From positions 161,636 to 225,635 of the forward strand of contig NZ_PDVP01000006.1 in NCBI RefSeq assembly GCF_002727065.1: a DNA stretch of 64,000 nucleotides, given 5' to 3'. Shown here in pieces: positions 47,427 to 56,955 of the stretch; the first letter of the stretch is position 1, and each line of letters begins with the position of its first letter. The notes under the pieces were generated by a model. It did not search any database, was not told the origin of the DNA, and saw only the letters and a list, made by a program, of their open reading frames with translations. Both the position numbers and the translations under genes were made by a program. The stretch comes from Zhengella mangrovi (lineage in GTDB: Bacteria > Pseudomonadota > Alphaproteobacteria > Rhizobiales > Rhizobiaceae).

Positions 47427-49679
47427 TCAGCCGAACTTGCCGGTGCGCGGGAATCCCTTTGGCACCATGCGGCCGGCGGCGGCGCGGACGCCGATCCACT
47501 CGGTCAGTTCAGCCTCGCTCCGGGTGAAGGTGCGTTCCGCGCTGTCGGTCCAGGTCAGCCCGCCGGCCATGGCGAAGGTCTTGATGTCCGAGACGCCGCC
47601 ATCCTTGTAGCGCTGCAGGCGGACGCCCTTGCCGCGGGTCATCTCGGGCACCTGCTCCAGCGGGAAGACGAGCAGCTTGCGGTTCTCGCCGACGATGGCG
47701 ACATGGTCGCCGGAAACCGGCACGCAGAAGCGCGCCTCGTCGGGCGTCTTGACGTTCATCACCTGCTTGCCCTTGCGGGTGTTGGCGATCACGTCGGCTT
47801 CCGGCACAAGGAAACCGTTGCCGTCATGCGACACGACCAGGCGGCGGACCTGGGGATCATGCACGAAGGCGGTCACGATGTCCTGGTCGTTGTCCATGTC
47901 GACCATGATGCGGATCGGCTCGCCATGGCCGCGCCCGCCCGGCAGGCGGTCGGCGCCGATGGTGAAGATCTTGCCGCCGGTGGTGAGCACGAGGATCTTG
48001 TCGGTCGTCTGGGCGTGGAAGGCGAGCTTGAGCTTGTCGCCATCCTTGAAGGTGAGGCCGGAGAAATCGGCCAGGTGGCCCTTCATGGCCCGCAGCCAGC
48101 CCTTCTCGGAGACGATAACGGTGACCGGCTCCTTCTCGATCATCGCCTGCTGGATGGCTTCGAGATCGCGCTCCGGCGCCTCGGCAAAGGTGGTGCGGCG
48201 GCGGCCAAGCTCGGTCTCGGGGCCGAATGTCTTGCGGACGTCGGCCACTTCCCAGGCGACGGTCTTCCACTGAAGGGCCTCGGAGGCGAGCAGCTTCTCG
48301 ATCTGCTCCTTCTCCTTCGTCAGGTCATCGAACTCCTTGCGGATCTCGAATTCCTCCAGCTTGCGCAGGTTGCGCAGCCGCATGTTGAGAATCGCCTCGG
48401 CCTGGTTGTCGGTCAGTTCGAAGGTGATCATCAACTGCTTCTTCGGCTCATCCTCCTCGCGGATGATGCGGATCACCTCGTCGATATTGAGATAGGCGAT
48501 CAGGTAGCCGCCGAGGATCTCCAGGCGCCGCTCGATGACGCCGAGGCGGTGGCGCGAGCGGCGGATCAGCACGTCCTTGCGGTGGTCGAGCCATTGCTGC
48601 AGCACCTCGCGCAGCGACAGGACGTTGGGCACCTTGCCGTGGCTCAGCACGTTCATGTTGAGCGGGAAGCGGCTTTCAAGCTCGGTCAGCTTGAACAGCG
48701 ATTCCATCAGCAGTTCGGGATCGACGGAGCGGCTCTTCGGCACGAGAACGACGCGAATGTCCTCGGCGCTTTCGTCGCGGATATCGTCGAGCAGCGGCAG
48801 CTTCTTGGCGATCAGCAGGTCGGCGACCTTCTCGATCAGCCGCGCCTTCTGGACCTGGTAGGGGATTTCGGTGACGACGATGACCCAGGTGCCGCGGCCG
48901 GTATCCTCCTGGTGCCAGCGGGAGCGGACGCGGAAACCGCCGCGCCCGGTGTCATAGGCCTCGGCGATGGACGCCTTGCCATCGACGATGATGCCCCCGG
49001 TCGGGAAGTCCGGCCCGGGCACGAACTGCATCAGGTCGGCGTTGGTGGCGTCGCGGTGCTCGATGAGATGGAGCGCGGCATCGCAGATCTCGGCGGCGTT
49101 GTGCGGCGGAATGTTGGTCGCCATACCCACGGCAATGCCAGAGGCACCGTTGGCGAGCAGGTTGGGAAAGGCGCCCGGCAGGACGACGGGTTCCTCGTCC
49201 TCCTCGTTGTAGGTCAGGCGGAAGTCGACGGAGTCCTCGGTGATGCCTTCCAGCAGCAGGGCCGCCACATCCGTCATGCGCGCCTCGGTGTAGCGCATGG
49301 CCGCGGCATTGTCGCCGTCGATGTTGCCGAAGTTGCCCTGCCCGTCGACGAGCGGGTAGCGGACCGCGAATTCCTGCGCCAGGCGGACGAGCGCGTCGTA
49401 GATCGCCTGGTCGCCGTGCGGGTGGAACTTGCCCATGACGTCGCCGACGATGCGGGCACACTTGGCGAAGCCGCGCTCCGGGTCGAGACGCAACAGGCGC
49501 ATGGCGTGCATGATGCGGCGATGAACCGGCTTGAGCCCGTCGCGCACATCCGGCAGTGCCCGGTGCATGATGGTCGACAGGGCGTAGGCGAGGTAGCGTT
49601 CCTCGAGCGCACGCTTCAGGTCGACCGATTCAATATCCTTGCCGTCGCCCCCGCCGGGCGGATTCAGGCTTTTTCCCAT
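47427..49679 (-). CDS. parC: DNA topoisomerase IV subunit A
   Basis: Decatenase subunit acting with ParE. From the ATG at 49679 the protein has 750 residues. The catalytic Tyr is in AMRYTEARM near residue 115, the GyrA/ParC winged-helix region includes [20 protein letters not shown], and the C-terminal half carries beta-propeller repeats without a full GyrA box. The quinolone-determining position equal to E. coli Ser80 is Gln, and Glu84 is Asp; this looks like a lineage feature rather than acquired resistance. The upstream open frame of 29 residues is not family-like. Confidence 0.96.
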   Translation of the reverse strand: MGKSLNPPGGGDGKDIESVDLKRALEERYLAYALSTIMHRALPDVRDGLKPVHRRIMHAMRLLRLDPERGFAKCARIVGDVMGKFHPHGDQAIYDALVRLAQEFAVRYPLVDGQGNFGNIDGDNAAAMRYTEARMTDVAALLLEGITEDSVDFRLTYNEEDEEPVVLPGAFPNLLANGASGIAVGMATNIPPHNAAEICDAALHLIEHRDATNADLMQFVPGPDFPTGGIIVDGKASIAEAYDTGRGGFRVRSRWHQEDTGRGTWVIVVTEIPYQVQKARLIEKVADLLIAKKLPLLDDIRDESAEDIRVVLVPKSRSVDPELLMESLFKLTELESRFPLNMNVLSHGKVPNVLSLREVLQQWLDHRKDVLIRRSRHRLGVIERRLEILGGYLIAYLNIDEVIRIIREEDEPKKQLMITFELTDNQAEAILNMRLRNLRKLEEFEIRKEFDDLTKEKEQIEKLLASEALQWKTVAWEVADVRKTFGPETELGRRRTTFAEAPERDLEAIQQAMIEKEPVTVIVSEKGWLRAMKGHLADFSGLTFKDGDKLKLAFHAQTTDKILVLTTGGKIFTIGADRLPGGRGHGEPIRIMVDMDNDQDIVTAFVHDPQVRRLVVSHDGNGFLVPEADVIANTRKGKQVMNVKTPDEARFCVPVSGDHVAIVGENRKLLVFPLEQVPEMTRGKGVRLQRYKDGGVSDIKTFAMAGGLTWTDSAERTFTRSEAELTEWIGVRAAAGRMVPKGFPRTGKFG

Positions 49680-49878
49680 AGCCCCGGTTAGCGAAACTGG
49701 TGATTCTAAGCAAGCCCGGCGTGCTGGCGGCCGTGTGGCGGCGATCACTGCCAGATCGCCGTCCACAGGCTAAATTATGCTACGCTGTCTGGACGCACAT
49801 CACGCCCTCTGCCAAGAATGACGGGCGTTTTCCTGCCATGCAGCAGTCATGCCCGGCCGAACATCAAAGGATCCTGAA

Positions 49879-51057
49879 ATGACCCGACCCCTCTTGAAGA
49901 CTGTCAGCGTGCTTGCGCTCGTATCCCTCTTCCCTGGAATGGCCTGGGCCGAGGCGGATGCGCAGGGGCTGGCCGATGCCCTGAAACACCAGTTCAGCAA
50001 GAACGGCGCGACGCTGACGATCGGCTCCGCGACCGCCGACGGCGATGACGTGGTGCTGTCCGACATCACCATGAAGCCGGGCGAAGCCGAGCCGGCCAAG
50101 CTGGAGGAACTGCGCCTGCAGGATGTCAGCGAGAGCGACAACGGCTATCGCATCGGCAAGATCGAGGCGCCCGAGTTCAGCATGACCAAGGAAGGCAAGA
50201 CGCTCGACTTCGGCGGCGCCGCGGTCACCGGCATCCAGGTGCCGAAGGAAAGCGAGACCGACCCGGTGCGCAACATTTCGGTGCTGGTCGAAGGCATGAC
50301 CGTCGGACCGGTGAGCGTTTCGGAAGGCGACGCGGTGCTGTTCAAGATGGACGGCATCGTCTACACGTCCAGCCCCTACGAACCGGGCCAAGCGATCGAT
50401 TCCGAGATGGAGATGACCGGCGTCGAGGCCGACATGACGAAACTGCCCGATCCCAAGGCGCGCGCCGTCATGCAGCAGCTCGGCTACGACATGCTTTCGG
50501 GCGGCATGAGCATGAAGGGCAGCTGGAACCCGAGCGACGGGCAGATGACCATCAGCGAGTGGATCCTCGACGTGACCGATGCCGCGGCGCTCAATCTTTC
50601 CATCGACCTCAGCGGCCTGACGAGCGAGTTCATGCAACAGGTGCAGGAGATCGCCGCCAAACAGGAGAGCGGCGAGATGAACGAGCAGGCCATGGGCTTC
50701 GCCATGATGGGCCTGATGCAGCAGCTGTCCTTCAACGGGGCCGAAATCGCGCTGCAGGATGCCTCGCTGACCGGCCGCGTTCTCGATTTCGTCGCCGCCC
50801 AGCAGGGTGCCAAGCGCCAGGACATCGTCAACATGGCCAAGGGCATGACGCCGCTGCTGCTCGCCCAGCTCCAGAACCCGGGTTTTGCCAAGATGGTGTC
50901 GGAGGCGGTCAACACCTACCTCGACGACCCGCAGTCGCTGACGGTGACGGCAGCGCCGGATGCGCCGGTGCCGGCGCCGCAGATCATGGGCGCGGCCATG
51001 GGCGCGCCGCAGACCATCCCGGACATTCTCGGCGTAACGGTGACCGCCAACGAATAA
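49879..51057 (+). CDS. secreted protein of unknown function
   Basis: 392 residues. A Sec signal peptide (MTRPLLKTVSVLALVSLFPGMAWA) precedes an acidic, Met-rich mature protein with repeated beta-type segments (DGDDVVLSDITMKPGEAEPAKLEELRLQD; MEMTGVEADMTKLPD) and a helical C-terminal part with an Ala/Pro-rich end. I do not recognise the family; the layout suggests a periplasmic or outer-membrane-associated protein. The ATG follows AAAGGA. It is closed by the terminator at 51082-51109. Divergent from parC across 199 bases with no clear promoter boxes. Confidence 0.85.
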   Translation: MTRPLLKTVSVLALVSLFPGMAWAEADAQGLADALKHQFSKNGATLTIGSATADGDDVVLSDITMKPGEAEPAKLEELRLQDVSESDNGYRIGKIEAPEFSMTKEGKTLDFGGAAVTGIQVPKESETDPVRNISVLVEGMTVGPVSVSEGDAVLFKMDGIVYTSSPYEPGQAIDSEMEMTGVEADMTKLPDPKARAVMQQLGYDMLSGGMSMKGSWNPSDGQMTISEWILDVTDAAALNLSIDLSGLTSEFMQQVQEIAAKQESGEMNEQAMGFAMMGLMQQLSFNGAEIALQDASLTGRVLDFVAAQQGAKRQDIVNMAKGMTPLLLAQLQNPGFAKMVSEAVNTYLDDPQSLTVTAAPDAPVPAPQIMGAAMGAPQTIPDILGVTVTANE

Positions 51058-51081
51058 GGCGGCGCCCGATCGACAATCAAC

Positions 51082-51109
51082 AGGCCCGGCAGCGATGCCG
51101 GGCCTTTTT
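51082..51109 (+). terminator. rho-independent terminator of the secreted-protein gene
   Basis: AGGCCCGGCA, loop GCGA, TGCCGGGCCT, then TTTT. The T-run overlaps the stop codon of the convergent pyroglutamyl-peptidase gene, so the two transcripts share this site. Confidence 0.9.
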
Positions 51110-51720
51110 CATGTCCGGCGCGTCCGCCAGGCCCGGGCGCAGGTGCCGAGGATGAGACGGGCGCCATCGAGCGCCTCGTCCGGCGAGAGCGGCTCGCCCT
51201 CGCCGACATGCGACGTGTGGATGAACCCGCTCATGGCGCCGGCGAGCGGCGGCAGCGTCGCGGCGCAGGAGCGGTAGAAGACGAAGTTGCAGAGATAACC
51301 GCCGGCATCGTCGGACCACTCGACGGGAAGCCCCCGCCCTGCGAGCGCCGCGTACACGGCATCGAGCGGCAACTGCGAGGCAACCGGGGCCCTGCCCGCG
51401 GTCCCGCGCGGCGCCGATTGGCCGGCATTGTCGGGCAGGGAATGGTCCTGGTGGTGGCTGGCCAGCCGTTCCAGCCGGAACCCGGCCGCCCCGGCTGCCA
51501 GGCCGAAGTGAATGGCAATGTCGGGACGGGCCCCGGCGGCCGCGGCATCGAGCGCGGGACCGGCCAGTGCGTAGTCGACCGGGAGGACGGCGGAGGCAAG
51601 GTCGTAGTCCGGGTGGCCGGCCTGCCGGGACAGTTCGGCGACCAGCCACTCGGTCGGATTTTCAGGCGCGCCCGGAAACGGGCCGAAGCCCGTCACCAGG
51701 ATGCGCGGGGCCCGGGTCAT
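51109..51720 (-). CDS. pcp: pyrrolidone-carboxylate peptidase
   Basis: Cysteine peptidase family C15, removing N-terminal pyroglutamate. The 203 residues keep the N-terminal [20 protein letters not shown], the Glu in FRLERLA, the nucleophile in [14 protein letters not shown] and the His in FIHTSHVGE. It starts inside the aspS stop (4-base overlap), so it is translated with aspS. The assignment is good although sequence outside the motifs is divergent. Confidence 0.9.
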   Translation of the reverse strand: MTRAPRILVTGFGPFPGAPENPTEWLVAELSRQAGHPDYDLASAVLPVDYALAGPALDAAAAGARPDIAIHFGLAAGAAGFRLERLASHHQDHSLPDNAGQSAPRGTAGRAPVASQLPLDAVYAALAGRGLPVEWSDDAGGYLCNFVFYRSCAATLPPLAGAMSGFIHTSHVGEGEPLSPDEALDGARLILGTCARAWRTRRT

Positions 51721-53504
51721 TCCTTGGCGGGGGCCACGGTGCGCAGGTGCAGTTCGCGCAGCTGCGCCGGCATGGCCTCGGAGGGGGCGCCCATCAGCAG
51801 GTCCTGGGCCTGCTGGTTCATCGGGAAGAGCGTCACCTCGCGGAGGTTCTTCGCGCCGGCCAGCAGCATGACGATGCGGTCGACGCCGGCCGCCATGCCA
51901 CCGTGCGGCGGGGCGCCGTAGTGGAAGGCGCGGAACAGGCCGCCGAAGCGCTCTTCCACCACGTTGGCGTCGAGGCCGACGATGCCAAAGGCCTTGACCA
52001 TGACTTCCGGCAGGTGGTTGCGGATGCCGCCCGACGCGATCTCGAAGCCGTTGCAGACCAGGTCATACTGCCAGGCCTTGATGGCCAGCGGGTCCTCGTT
52101 CTCCAGCGCGCCGAGGCCGCCGCGCGGCATGGTGAAGGGGTTGTGGCCGAAATCCACCTTCTTGTTGTCCTCGTCCCATTCGAAGAACGGGAAGTCCACG
52201 ATCCAGGCCAGTTCGAAGCGGTCGCGGTCGACCAGGTCGAGGTCCTCGCCCACGCGGGTGCGGGCATCGCCGGCAAAGCCAGAGAACTTCTTCGGGTCGC
52301 CGGCGGCGAAGAAGCAGGCATCGCCCGCCTTGAGGCCGAGCTGCAGGCGGATGGCCTCGGTGCGCTCCTCGCCGATGTTCTTGGCGATGGGGCCGGCGCC
52401 TTCCAGCTTGCCGCCCTCCTCGCGCCAGAAGATGTAGCCGAGGCCGGGCTGGCCCTGGCCCTGGGCCCAGGAGTTCATGCGGTCGCAGAACGCGCGGCTG
52501 CCGCCGGTGGGCGCGGGAATTGCCCAGACGGCGCCGGTCGGCGAATTGGCGAGGATGTTGGCGAAGACCTTGAAGCCGGAGCCGCGGAAATGCTCCGAGA
52601 CGTCTTCCATGATGATCGGGTTGCGCAGGTCCGGCTTGTCGGAGCCGTATTTCGCGATCGCCTCGTCATAGGGAATGCGGGGGAATTCCTGCGTCACCGG
52701 CTTGCCGTCGGCGAAGGTCTCGAAGACGCGGCGCAGCACCGGCTCCATCGTGCCGAGGATGTCATCCTGCTCGACGAAGCTCATCTCCAGGTCGAGCTGG
52801 TAGAACTCACCCGGCAGGCGGTCGGCGCGCGGGTCCTCGTCGCGGAAGCAGGGCGCGATCTGGAAATAGCGGTCGAAGCCCGACATCATCAGGAGCTGCT
52901 TGTACTGCTGCGGCGCCTGCGGCAGGGCATAGAACTTGTTGGGGTGAATGCGGCTCGGCACCAGGAAGTCACGCGCGCCTTCCGGCGAGGAGGCCGTCAG
53001 GATGGGCGTGGAAAACTCGGTGAAGGCGGCTTCCTCCATCAGGCGGCGCATCTCGCGGATGATGCGCGTGCGCAGCATGATGTTGTTGTGCAGGGTCTCG
53101 CGGCGCAGGTCGAGGAAGCGGTAGCGCAGGCGGATGTCCTCGGGGTAGTCCGGCTCGCCGAACACCGGCAGCGGCAGTTCGGCGGCCTTGGACAGCACCT
53201 CGACCTCGCGCGCGAAAACCTCGATTTCGCCGGTCGGCAGGTTCGGGTTCACGGCCTCGTCGGCACGGGCCTTGACCAGGCCGTCGATGCGCAGCACCCA
53301 TTCGCCACGGACGGTCTCGGCCACCTTGAAGGCGGGCGAATCCGGATCGGCGACCACCTGGGTGATGCCGAAATGGTCGCGCAGGTCGATGAAGAGGACG
53401 CCGCCGTGGTCGCGGACGCGGTGAACCCAGCCCGAAAGGCGGACGGTGGAGCCGGCGTCGGTTTTGCGAAGGGCGGCGCAATTGTGGCTGCGATAGCGAT
53501 GCAT
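51717..53504 (-). CDS. aspS: aspartyl-tRNA synthetase
   Basis: Class II synthetase of bacterial type, 595 residues, starting [12 protein letters not shown]. Order: anticodon-binding OB fold (1-110), catalytic core with motif 2 around [19 protein letters not shown], the GAD insert, and motif 3 in [11 protein letters not shown]. The OB-fold loop reads [13 protein letters not shown]; His after RD, where discriminating E. coli has Leu, is the mark of non-discriminating enzymes that also charge tRNA-Asn, implying a GatCAB route to Asn-tRNA. An upstream frame to 53588 is not family-like. Confidence 0.95.
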   Translation of the reverse strand: MHRYRSHNCAALRKTDAGSTVRLSGWVHRVRDHGGVLFIDLRDHFGITQVVADPDSPAFKVAETVRGEWVLRIDGLVKARADEAVNPNLPTGEIEVFAREVEVLSKAAELPLPVFGEPDYPEDIRLRYRFLDLRRETLHNNIMLRTRIIREMRRLMEEAAFTEFSTPILTASSPEGARDFLVPSRIHPNKFYALPQAPQQYKQLLMMSGFDRYFQIAPCFRDEDPRADRLPGEFYQLDLEMSFVEQDDILGTMEPVLRRVFETFADGKPVTQEFPRIPYDEAIAKYGSDKPDLRNPIIMEDVSEHFRGSGFKVFANILANSPTGAVWAIPAPTGGSRAFCDRMNSWAQGQGQPGLGYIFWREEGGKLEGAGPIAKNIGEERTEAIRLQLGLKAGDACFFAAGDPKKFSGFAGDARTRVGEDLDLVDRDRFELAWIVDFPFFEWDEDNKKVDFGHNPFTMPRGGLGALENEDPLAIKAWQYDLVCNGFEIASGGIRNHLPEVMVKAFGIVGLDANVVEERFGGLFRAFHYGAPPHGGMAAGVDRIVMLLAGAKNLREVTLFPMNQQAQDLLMGAPSEAMPAQLRELHLRTVAPAKE

Positions 53505-53681
53505 GAATGTCAGGTCCGGTTGTGGCTCGTCTTGGAGGAGCGGCGGGTCGGGCCGTCGCCCGGTCAAAAATCCGCGCGACAAGCGCACGGGGCGGGCGGT
53601 TTGTCAAGGTTTGCCGCCCGCCGTGAACAGAAAGGAGACACGACCGCACCGGATCGCCGCCGCCTGGCCGGTGCGGGCGAC

Positions 53682-54812
53682 CTAGCGCGAAACGTGAATC
53701 GGCGGCAGCTTGACCGCAATCGCGTCGGCCAGGCCGCGCATCATGTCGTCGGCGCCATTGGTCAGGCCGCCGCCGTTGTAGAAACCATCCCAGCCATAGA
53801 GGTTCGTCCAGTTCTTGCCCGGGCCGAAATAGGCGAAGATCTTGTTGTCCTGGTCGATCACGGACGGGTTGCTCCAGACGGCCTTCAGCGCGCTGTAGGT
53901 GGCCGGCATGTGCTCGGGGTAGCCTTCGCCGCCGCCGGTCCGGCTCTTCGGATCGCCGGGCGGCTGGTGGTTGGCATCGCTCCAGACCGCGACGATGGGA
54001 TAGACGCTCGATGAGGTATCGGATTTTGCCCATCGCGACTTCATCGCCTGGTAGAGACATTCGAGGCCGGATTCCGGCTCGTCGCCACCGCCCCTCGCGA
54101 CCTGCACGTTGACGAAGGAATTGTACGGCCCGCGCTCGTCCGGCAGGGCAAAGAAATGGCCGCTGTCGATGATGCCGCCTCCCCTTTCGACACTGAAGTC
54201 GCGGAAATAGATCGGCCGCACCCGGATGTTGCCGACACGGCGGTTCCGCTTCTCCAGTTCGGCCAGCAGCTTCTTGTCGAAATTCAGCGCGTTGACCTTC
54301 ACCGCGGCAATGGTGTTGCCCATCGATCCCGTGGCGTCGATGCACATGGCAATGTCGAGGTTCAGGTCGCGCCCGCCGCCGCTGACCGTTGAAGAGAGCG
54401 TCATGTTGAACGTGTCGAGACTGACAATGGAGAGGAAACTGTTCTTCACGCTCACGTCGGCCGAGGCCGTGGCCGCGCCGGTCGCCATGTCCGCCGCAAC
54501 CGTGAAGTTCGAGAGAATGACGCCGTGGCTGCCGGGATCGCCGAAATTGGCGATGAACATCTGCTCGCCCTTCCGCGTCAGATCGGTGCTGTCCCGGCTT
54601 CCTCCGCGGTAGGCGATGGCCGCTTCCAGGGCTGCGGCATCCAGCGACGCCTGGACCTGGCGCCGGATCATCTCGGCATTGGCATAGTCAAGAACACCGC
54701 CGGCTGCCAGAAGCAGCGGGATGATCGCCAGGCCCACGATGATCGCAAAATTGCCGCCACGATCGGATGCAAAGCGGATTGCCGTCTCGCGGCAAAGCCC
54801 AAGCCGTTTCAT
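53682..54812 (-). CDS. TadG-like pilus-assembly protein with vWA domain
   Basis: 376 residues. The N-terminal TadE/TadG membrane helix (FASDRGGNFAIIVGLAIIPLLLAAGG region, residues 15-45) is followed by a periplasmic part with a von Willebrand A-type start, MCIDATGSMG (MIDAS D-x-T-x-S, Ser replaced by Thr), and a C-terminal Trp/Gly/Asn-rich region. TadG proteins usually sit in a tad cluster; here no other tad genes are near. The ATG at 54812 follows GGGGG; the longer frame to 54872 is not used. Confidence 0.82.
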   Translation of the reverse strand: MKRLGLCRETAIRFASDRGGNFAIIVGLAIIPLLLAAGGVLDYANAEMIRRQVQASLDAAALEAAIAYRGGSRDSTDLTRKGEQMFIANFGDPGSHGVILSNFTVAADMATGAATASADVSVKNSFLSIVSLDTFNMTLSSTVSGGGRDLNLDIAMCIDATGSMGNTIAAVKVNALNFDKKLLAELEKRNRRVGNIRVRPIYFRDFSVERGGGIIDSGHFFALPDERGPYNSFVNVQVARGGGDEPESGLECLYQAMKSRWAKSDTSSSVYPIVAVWSDANHQPPGDPKSRTGGGEGYPEHMPATYSALKAVWSNPSVIDQDNKIFAYFGPGKNWTNLYGWDGFYNGGGLTNGADDMMRGLADAIAVKLPPIHVSR

Positions 54813-54959
54813 CAGAATGCCCCCGGTCTTCCATTTCCGACCGGCCGGAGAACCGCACGTCCATCCAGCCAATCAGCGCACACATGCATGACTGTACTCA
54901 AGCCGGGCTAAGATGGCGATAAACAAATGCGCCGCGTTTTAGGCATTCGCCGGCACCCC

Positions 54960-54988
54960 TTGACAAACGTGACGAAGGGTCCATACCC
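54960..54988 (+). promoter_or_regulatory. possible promoter of rnd
   Basis: TTGACA (54960-54965), then 17 bases, then ATACCC (54983-54988); shifting by one gives CATACC. The -35 is perfect, the -10 weak. Position (35 bases before the rnd start) fits. Confidence 0.45.
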
Positions 54989-55023
54989 CCGAGGCACGAA
55001 ACGAAATACAGAAAAGCGCTGGA

Positions 55024-56178
55024 ATGCAGCTGATCACGACGACGCATGACCTCCGAAACACGGTCGACCTTCTAAGCAAGTCCGAATTCGTTACTGTCGA
55101 TACGGAGTTCATCCGGGAAACGACCTTCTGGCCGGAGCTCTGCCTGATCCAGATGGCGACGCCCGACGAGACGGCCCTCGTCGATCCGCTGGCGCCCGGG
55201 CTCGACCTTCAACCCTTCTTCGACCTGATGGCCGACGAGCGGATCACCAAGGTGTTTCACGCCGCCCGGCAGGACATCGAGATCATCGTGCATCTCGGCG
55301 ACCTGGTTCCGCACCCGGTCTTCGACACCCAGGTTGCCGCCATGGTCTGCGGCTTCGGCGATTCGGTCTCCTACGACCAGCTCGTGCAGAAGATCACCAA
55401 GGTGCAGATCGACAAGTCGTCGCGCTTCACCGACTGGCGCCGCCGGCCGCTGAGCGACAAACAGCTCACCTATGCCCTCGCCGACGTGACACACCTGCGC
55501 GATGTCTATGCCTATCTCGCCGCCGAGCTGGAGCGCGAAAACCGCGCCCACTGGCTGAAGGAGGAAATGGACGTCCTGACCTCGCGGGAAACCTACGAGC
55601 TGCATCCGGACGACGCCTGGCGGCGGCTGAAAATGCGCGTGCGCAAGCCGCTGGAACTGGCGGTGATGCAGAAGGTCGCTGCCTGGCGCGAACACGAGGC
55701 GCGCAACCGCAACGTTCCGCGCGGCCGCATCCTGAAGGACGACGGAATCTACGAGGTGGCGCAGCAGCGCCCGGAGACGGTGGAAGCGCTCGGCCGGCTG
55801 CGCTCGATCCCGAAGGGCTGGGAACGCTCGGGAGCCGCTCAGGGCCTTCTCGACGCGGTCAGGTCGGCCCTGTCCATCCCGCGCGACGACCTGCCGAAGG
55901 TGCCGCGGCCCGCGCAGCAGCCCGAAGGCACGGGCGCGGCCACGGAACTGCTCAAGGTCCTGCTCAAGCAGGTGGCGGAACAGGAAGGCGTCGCGGCCAA
56001 GGTTCTGGCGACCTCCGACGACATCGAGAAGCTGGCCGGTGAGGGCGAGAAGGCGGACGTGCCGGCCCTGCACGGCTGGCGGCGCGAGGCCTTCGGCGAA
56101 AAGGCGCTCAAGCTCATCCGCGGCGAGATCGGCATCCGGTTCGAGAACCGCAAGGTGCAGGTGTTCGAACTGGACTGA
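55024..56178 (+). CDS. rnd: ribonuclease D
   Basis: 3'-5' exoribonuclease trimming stable RNA precursors. 384 residues: the DEDDy exonuclease domain with motif I VDTEFIRETTFWPELCLIQ, motif II KVFHAARQDIEII and motif III TYALADVTHLRDVYAYL, then HRDC domain(s) (residues 215-290 and toward the end). The stop is only 3 bases from the stop of the convergent GyrI-like gene, with no terminator between. Confidence 0.96.
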   Translation: MQLITTTHDLRNTVDLLSKSEFVTVDTEFIRETTFWPELCLIQMATPDETALVDPLAPGLDLQPFFDLMADERITKVFHAARQDIEIIVHLGDLVPHPVFDTQVAAMVCGFGDSVSYDQLVQKITKVQIDKSSRFTDWRRRPLSDKQLTYALADVTHLRDVYAYLAAELERENRAHWLKEEMDVLTSRETYELHPDDAWRRLKMRVRKPLELAVMQKVAAWREHEARNRNVPRGRILKDDGIYEVAQQRPETVEALGRLRSIPKGWERSGAAQGLLDAVRSALSIPRDDLPKVPRPAQQPEGTGAATELLKVLLKQVAEQEGVAAKVLATSDDIEKLAGEGEKADVPALHGWRREAFGEKALKLIRGEIGIRFENRKVQVFELD

Positions 56179-56181
56179 GCC

Positions 56182-56802
56182 TCAGCCGGCCCTGCGGACG
56201 GGCTGGCGGATGATCGTCTTCAGCTTCTCAGGCGCGGTGCGGCGCGGGTCGCCGAGATAGATTTCGTGGTGGTGCCCGTTCTCCACCAGGCCGGCACGCG
56301 GGATCACCTCGCCGTGCAGCCGGGCGATGACCGGCCCCTCGTCCTTGTAGGGCCCGGTATACATGATCTGCAGGCAGAGGCCTTCCTCGAAGGTCTCGAC
56401 GCGAAGCGAGGGCGGCGGGTCGCCGAGCTTTGCCCCTGCCCGGTCCATGGCGTCCGCGATCATCCCCGGCGTGACCCAGTCCGGCTGGGCAATCATCATC
56501 GTCCATTTCCAGTTTTCCCGCCGGCCATCGACGAAGCTTTCCAGGTCATCGGCCCACCACAGGCCTTCCAGCGGATAGACCACGTAGTCCCTGCCGAGAT
56601 CCTTCTTCGAGGCGAACTTGACCGGATAGGACACGGCGTAGAGCCATTCGACGGCCCTGGCATAGGCCGGCGCCGTGTTCGGATCGCCGCGGCCATCGAC
56701 CATCAGGAACCGCATCGGCGGAACCGTGACGCGCGAGAACTCCCGGCCGGAGGGACGGTAGAGTTCCTTAAGGTTCTTTTTCCAGTCCTGCTTTTCCAAC
56801 AC
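56182..56802 (-). CDS. GyrI-like small-molecule-binding protein
   Basis: 206 residues of the SHS2-type GyrI-like/YdeE fold: TVPPMRFLMVDGRGDPN at the start, the conserved FVDGRRENWKWTMMIAQPDWVT region, and CLQIMYTGPYKDEGPVIARLH. Such domains bind drugs or act as stand-alone hydrolases; no HTH is present. The ATG at 56802 follows weakly spaced purines. Downstream it ends against rnd; upstream lie a 25-bp tandem repeat and ppx. Confidence 0.85.
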   Translation of the reverse strand: MLEKQDWKKNLKELYRPSGREFSRVTVPPMRFLMVDGRGDPNTAPAYARAVEWLYAVSYPVKFASKKDLGRDYVVYPLEGLWWADDLESFVDGRRENWKWTMMIAQPDWVTPGMIADAMDRAGAKLGDPPPSLRVETFEEGLCLQIMYTGPYKDEGPVIARLHGEVIPRAGLVENGHHHEIYLGDPRRTAPEKLKTIIRQPVRRAG

Positions 56803-56890
56803 CGTACCCGATCACGCCAAGCCGGAAGCATCCTGCCTACCCCGTGCGACGCCGGAACGCCATGACGGGTGTCAACCGGCGAACACCACC

Positions 56891-56955
56891 GCGTCACTCC
56901 GCGACGTCCTGCCCCGCGTCACTCCGCGACGTCCTGTCCCGCGTCACTCCGCGAC
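56891..56955. repeat. 25-bp tandem repeat at the ppx 3' end
   Basis: GCGTCACTCCGCGAC begins at 56891, 56916 and 56941 with period 25 (two full units and one partial of 15 bases). The last copy lies inside ppx and covers its final codons and stop (TCA on this strand); the two others repeat that same end beyond the gene. Units differ by one base (CCTGCCC / CCTGTCC). Confidence 0.9.

Noticed and set aside
47427..49679. parC Gln/Asp at positions 80/84 as acquired quinolone resistance
   Set aside because: These residues look usual for alphaproteobacterial ParC, so I read them as lineage-typical, not mutational.
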